This document shows positions 62,478 to 64,000 of a stretch of 64,000 nt of DNA, one piece after another (position 1 is the stretch's first letter; every line of letters begins with the position of its first letter). The position numbers and the translations under genes were made by a program. The notes below the pieces were generated by a model that was not told the origin of the DNA, did no database searches, and saw nothing but the letters and a program-made list of their open reading frames with translations. Source of the stretch: Candidatus Proximibacter danicus (GTDB lineage: Bacteria > Pseudomonadota > Gammaproteobacteria > Burkholderiales > Rhodocyclaceae); NCBI GenBank assembly GCA_016710885.1, contig JADJUC010000003.1, positions 247,523-311,522 of the forward strand, in the 5' to 3' direction.

Positions 62478-63997
62478 ACGAATTGATCGCCACCCTGTGG
62501 CGGGATGAAACACCCTACGTCATCGGCAGCACGGCGCTGATGGCGGCGGTGCTCTATCGCTTCCTCGGCAACGGCCGTACTACGCTCAGGCATACCTTGC
62601 TCTTCTTTGCCTTTTGGCTGCTGCTCGATGTCGTTGCCGCGGTCTTCGCCGTTCGCCATGAAGTGACGATTGCCGCCGCCCTGCATCAGGCGACGCTGCT
62701 CGGCCTCGGGCTGGTGCTGATCCGCCTCTCCGGGTTGGTGATGTTCCGCGTGCTGTTGCCGGCCCTGCATGTCCGGACGCCGCGCATTCTTGAAGACATC
62801 GTCGTCATCGCCGGCTATGCGCTGTGGGCGCTGGTCCGGCTGTCCTATGCCGGTGTCGAGCTTTCCAGCCTTGTCGCCACCTCGGCCGTGATCACGGCGG
62901 TCCTGGCCTTCGCCATGCAGGACACGCTTGGCAACATTCTCGGCGGTCTCGCGCTGCAGCTGGACAACTCGCTGGAGATCGGCGACTGGGTGAAGATGGA
63001 CGACCTCTCCGGCAAGGTCGTCGAGATCCAGTGGCGCTATACGGCGATTCTCACGCGCAATGGTGAAAAAGTCGTGGTGCCGAACAGCCAGTTGATGAAG
63101 GGCAAGTTCTCGGTGATTGCCGACAAGGATGTCGGCGTCGCGGGCTGGCGGCGGTGGATCTGGTTCAACATCGACTACAGCATCAATCCGTCCCTGGTCA
63201 TCGCGGCGGCCGAGCGCGCGGTGGCCGACGCCGAAATTGCCAATGTTGCCCACAACCCGGCGCCTTCGTGCGTTGCCATGGAGTTCGCGGACGGTTCGGT
63301 GCGCTACGCGCTGCGCTACTGGCTGATCGACCCGCGCGACGACGACCCGACCGACTCCGCCGTGCGCACCCATCTGCTGGCAACGATACAGCGCAACGGC
63401 TGGCGTCTGGCCTTGTCTGACCAGGTCGTGCATTTGGTACAGGAGGGAGATTCGCACCGCGAGGCAGTCTGGCAGCGCGAACTGGCGCGCCGCCTGCAAG
63501 CACTGTCCGGCATCGAGCTCTTTGCTACCATCGATGAAAACGAGCGCCACAAGATGGCTGAGCGCCTGGTCCATGCCCCGTTTGCCAAGGGCGGGGTCAT
63601 TACACGTCAGGGCGCGGTGGCGCATTGGCTCTACATCATCGTCAGCGGCGAAGCCGATGTTTATTGGGAAACGCCCGAAGGCGAACGGCGCCTGCTCACC
63701 CACCTTCCGCGTGGTAGCGTCTTTGGCGAAATGGGGCTGATGACCGGCGCCGCACGGTCAGCAACCGTGGTCGCCAGCACCGATATCGAGTGTTATCGCC
63801 TCGACAAGGCCGGTTTTGAAGACATCATTCGTGCCCGCCCGGTACTGGCCGAAAGCATGTCGCACATTTTGGCGCAACGCCTGCAGCAAATCGACGAAAT
63901 GCAGAACGAGTACCGCAAGGCGCAAAGCGAAAGCGAGCGCGCCGCGCACCGTGCAGCCATCGTGCAGCGCATCCGCGATTTCTTCGGGCTGAAGTGA
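62474..63997 (+). CDS. MscS-type channel with cyclic-nucleotide-binding domain
   Basis: 507 residues. Five hydrophobic segments (about 17-35, 41-60, 73-95, 107-125, 135-160), with the pore helix and MscS beta region VLAFAMQDTLGNILGGLALQLDNSLEIGDWVKM, then GKVVEIQWRYTAILTRNGEKVVVPNSQLMKGK. A cNMP-binding barrel covers about residues 370-480 (LVHAPFAKGGVITRQGAVAHWLYIIVSGEADVYWE, GSVFGEMGLMTGAARSATVVA). The ending QNEYRKAQSESERAAHRAAIV is helical. Such proteins act as ligand-modulated ion channels in the inner membrane. The ATG overlaps the stop of the response-regulator gene, so the channel is in the same operon. Confidence 0.9.
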   Translation: MNELIATLWRDETPYVIGSTALMAAVLYRFLGNGRTTLRHTLLFFAFWLLLDVVAAVFAVRHEVTIAAALHQATLLGLGLVLIRLSGLVMFRVLLPALHVRTPRILEDIVVIAGYALWALVRLSYAGVELSSLVATSAVITAVLAFAMQDTLGNILGGLALQLDNSLEIGDWVKMDDLSGKVVEIQWRYTAILTRNGEKVVVPNSQLMKGKFSVIADKDVGVAGWRRWIWFNIDYSINPSLVIAAAERAVADAEIANVAHNPAPSCVAMEFADGSVRYALRYWLIDPRDDDPTDSAVRTHLLATIQRNGWRLALSDQVVHLVQEGDSHREAVWQRELARRLQALSGIELFATIDENERHKMAERLVHAPFAKGGVITRQGAVAHWLYIIVSGEADVYWETPEGERRLLTHLPRGSVFGEMGLMTGAARSATVVASTDIECYRLDKAGFEDIIRARPVLAESMSHILAQRLQQIDEMQNEYRKAQSESERAAHRAAIVQRIRDFFGLK

Positions 63998-64000
63998 CGA

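Overview
The window is about 60% GC and looks like the chromosome of a Gram-negative betaproteobacterium. My best guess is the order Rhodocyclales, from gene order and protein flavour; no species can be named from the sequence alone. Gram-negative markers are lptD-surA, several lipoproteins and C-terminal-Phe beta-barrel proteins. Gene order also recalls gammaproteobacterial neighbourhoods: pepP-ubiH, amgK/murU divergent from lptD-surA-pdxA-rsmA, and argH divergent from an algZ/algR pair. Genes are packed tightly, often with 4-base stop/start overlaps. No stretch longer than 300 bases lacks a gene. I saw no tRNA, rRNA, CRISPR array or insertion sequence.

Layout. 0-2.1 kb: 3' part of an Orn/Lys/Arg decarboxylase. 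2.1-5.6 kb: a FecR-domain protein, a TPR plus beta-barrel protein resembling Slam/DUF560, and a second FecR protein with a barrel-like C-terminus. 5.5-9.3 kb: GT4 glycosyltransferase, TPR-SPINDLY (GT41) glycosyltransferase and a methyltransferase. 9-13.4 kb (minus): amgK, murU, pepP and a ubiH-like gene. 13.5-19.8 kb (plus): lptD-surA-pdxA-rsmA. 19.9-26.6 kb (minus): DUF2892 protein, Crp/Fnr regulator, xth, DUF4124-glutaredoxin protein, prlC, purC, DUF3422 protein. 26.6-38.5 kb (minus): central carbon genes tkt, gap, epd, pgk, pyk and fba, interrupted by two tandem pseudo-receiver/pseudo-GGDEF paralogues and a riboswitch-controlled bluB. 38.7-42.7 kb: FAD dehydrogenase, two tiny ORFs, an M14 peptidase, a hydrolase and a lipoprotein. 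42.7-48.2 kb (minus): prk, fbp and a large GGDEF-EAL protein. 48.2-57.9 kb: IMPase, thioredoxin-like protein, rsmE, polyP:AMP phosphotransferase, argA, hemA, prfA, prmC, grxD and a lipoprotein. 57.9-64 kb: Ser/Thr kinase with a cNMP domain, argH, algZ-like kinase, algR-like regulator, and an MscS channel with a cNMP domain.

How genes work together. prk and fbp together with fba, tkt, gap and pgk provide most of the regenerative half of a Calvin cycle as well as glycolysis; RuBisCO is not in the window. epd and pdxA both feed pyridoxal phosphate synthesis. hemA starts tetrapyrrole synthesis. amgK and murU recycle cell-wall MurNAc next to the LPS-export gene lptD. Two proteins with cyclic-nucleotide-binding domains flank argH and the algZ/algR pair.

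A striking property is the number of damaged reading frames in otherwise well-conserved genes. There are six single-base frameshifts (decarboxylase, two FecR genes, murU, fba, polyP:AMP phosphotransferase), one nonsense codon (algZ-like), a 67-bp deletion in tkt, a probable in-frame deletion of about 70 codons in a FAD dehydrogenase, and an eroded ubiH 3' end. Several affected genes should be important, so consensus errors in a draft or metagenomic assembly are a serious alternative to real pseudogenes. The most unusual non-coding signal is a family of three intergenic inverted repeats whose arms are tandem 8-9-base units.
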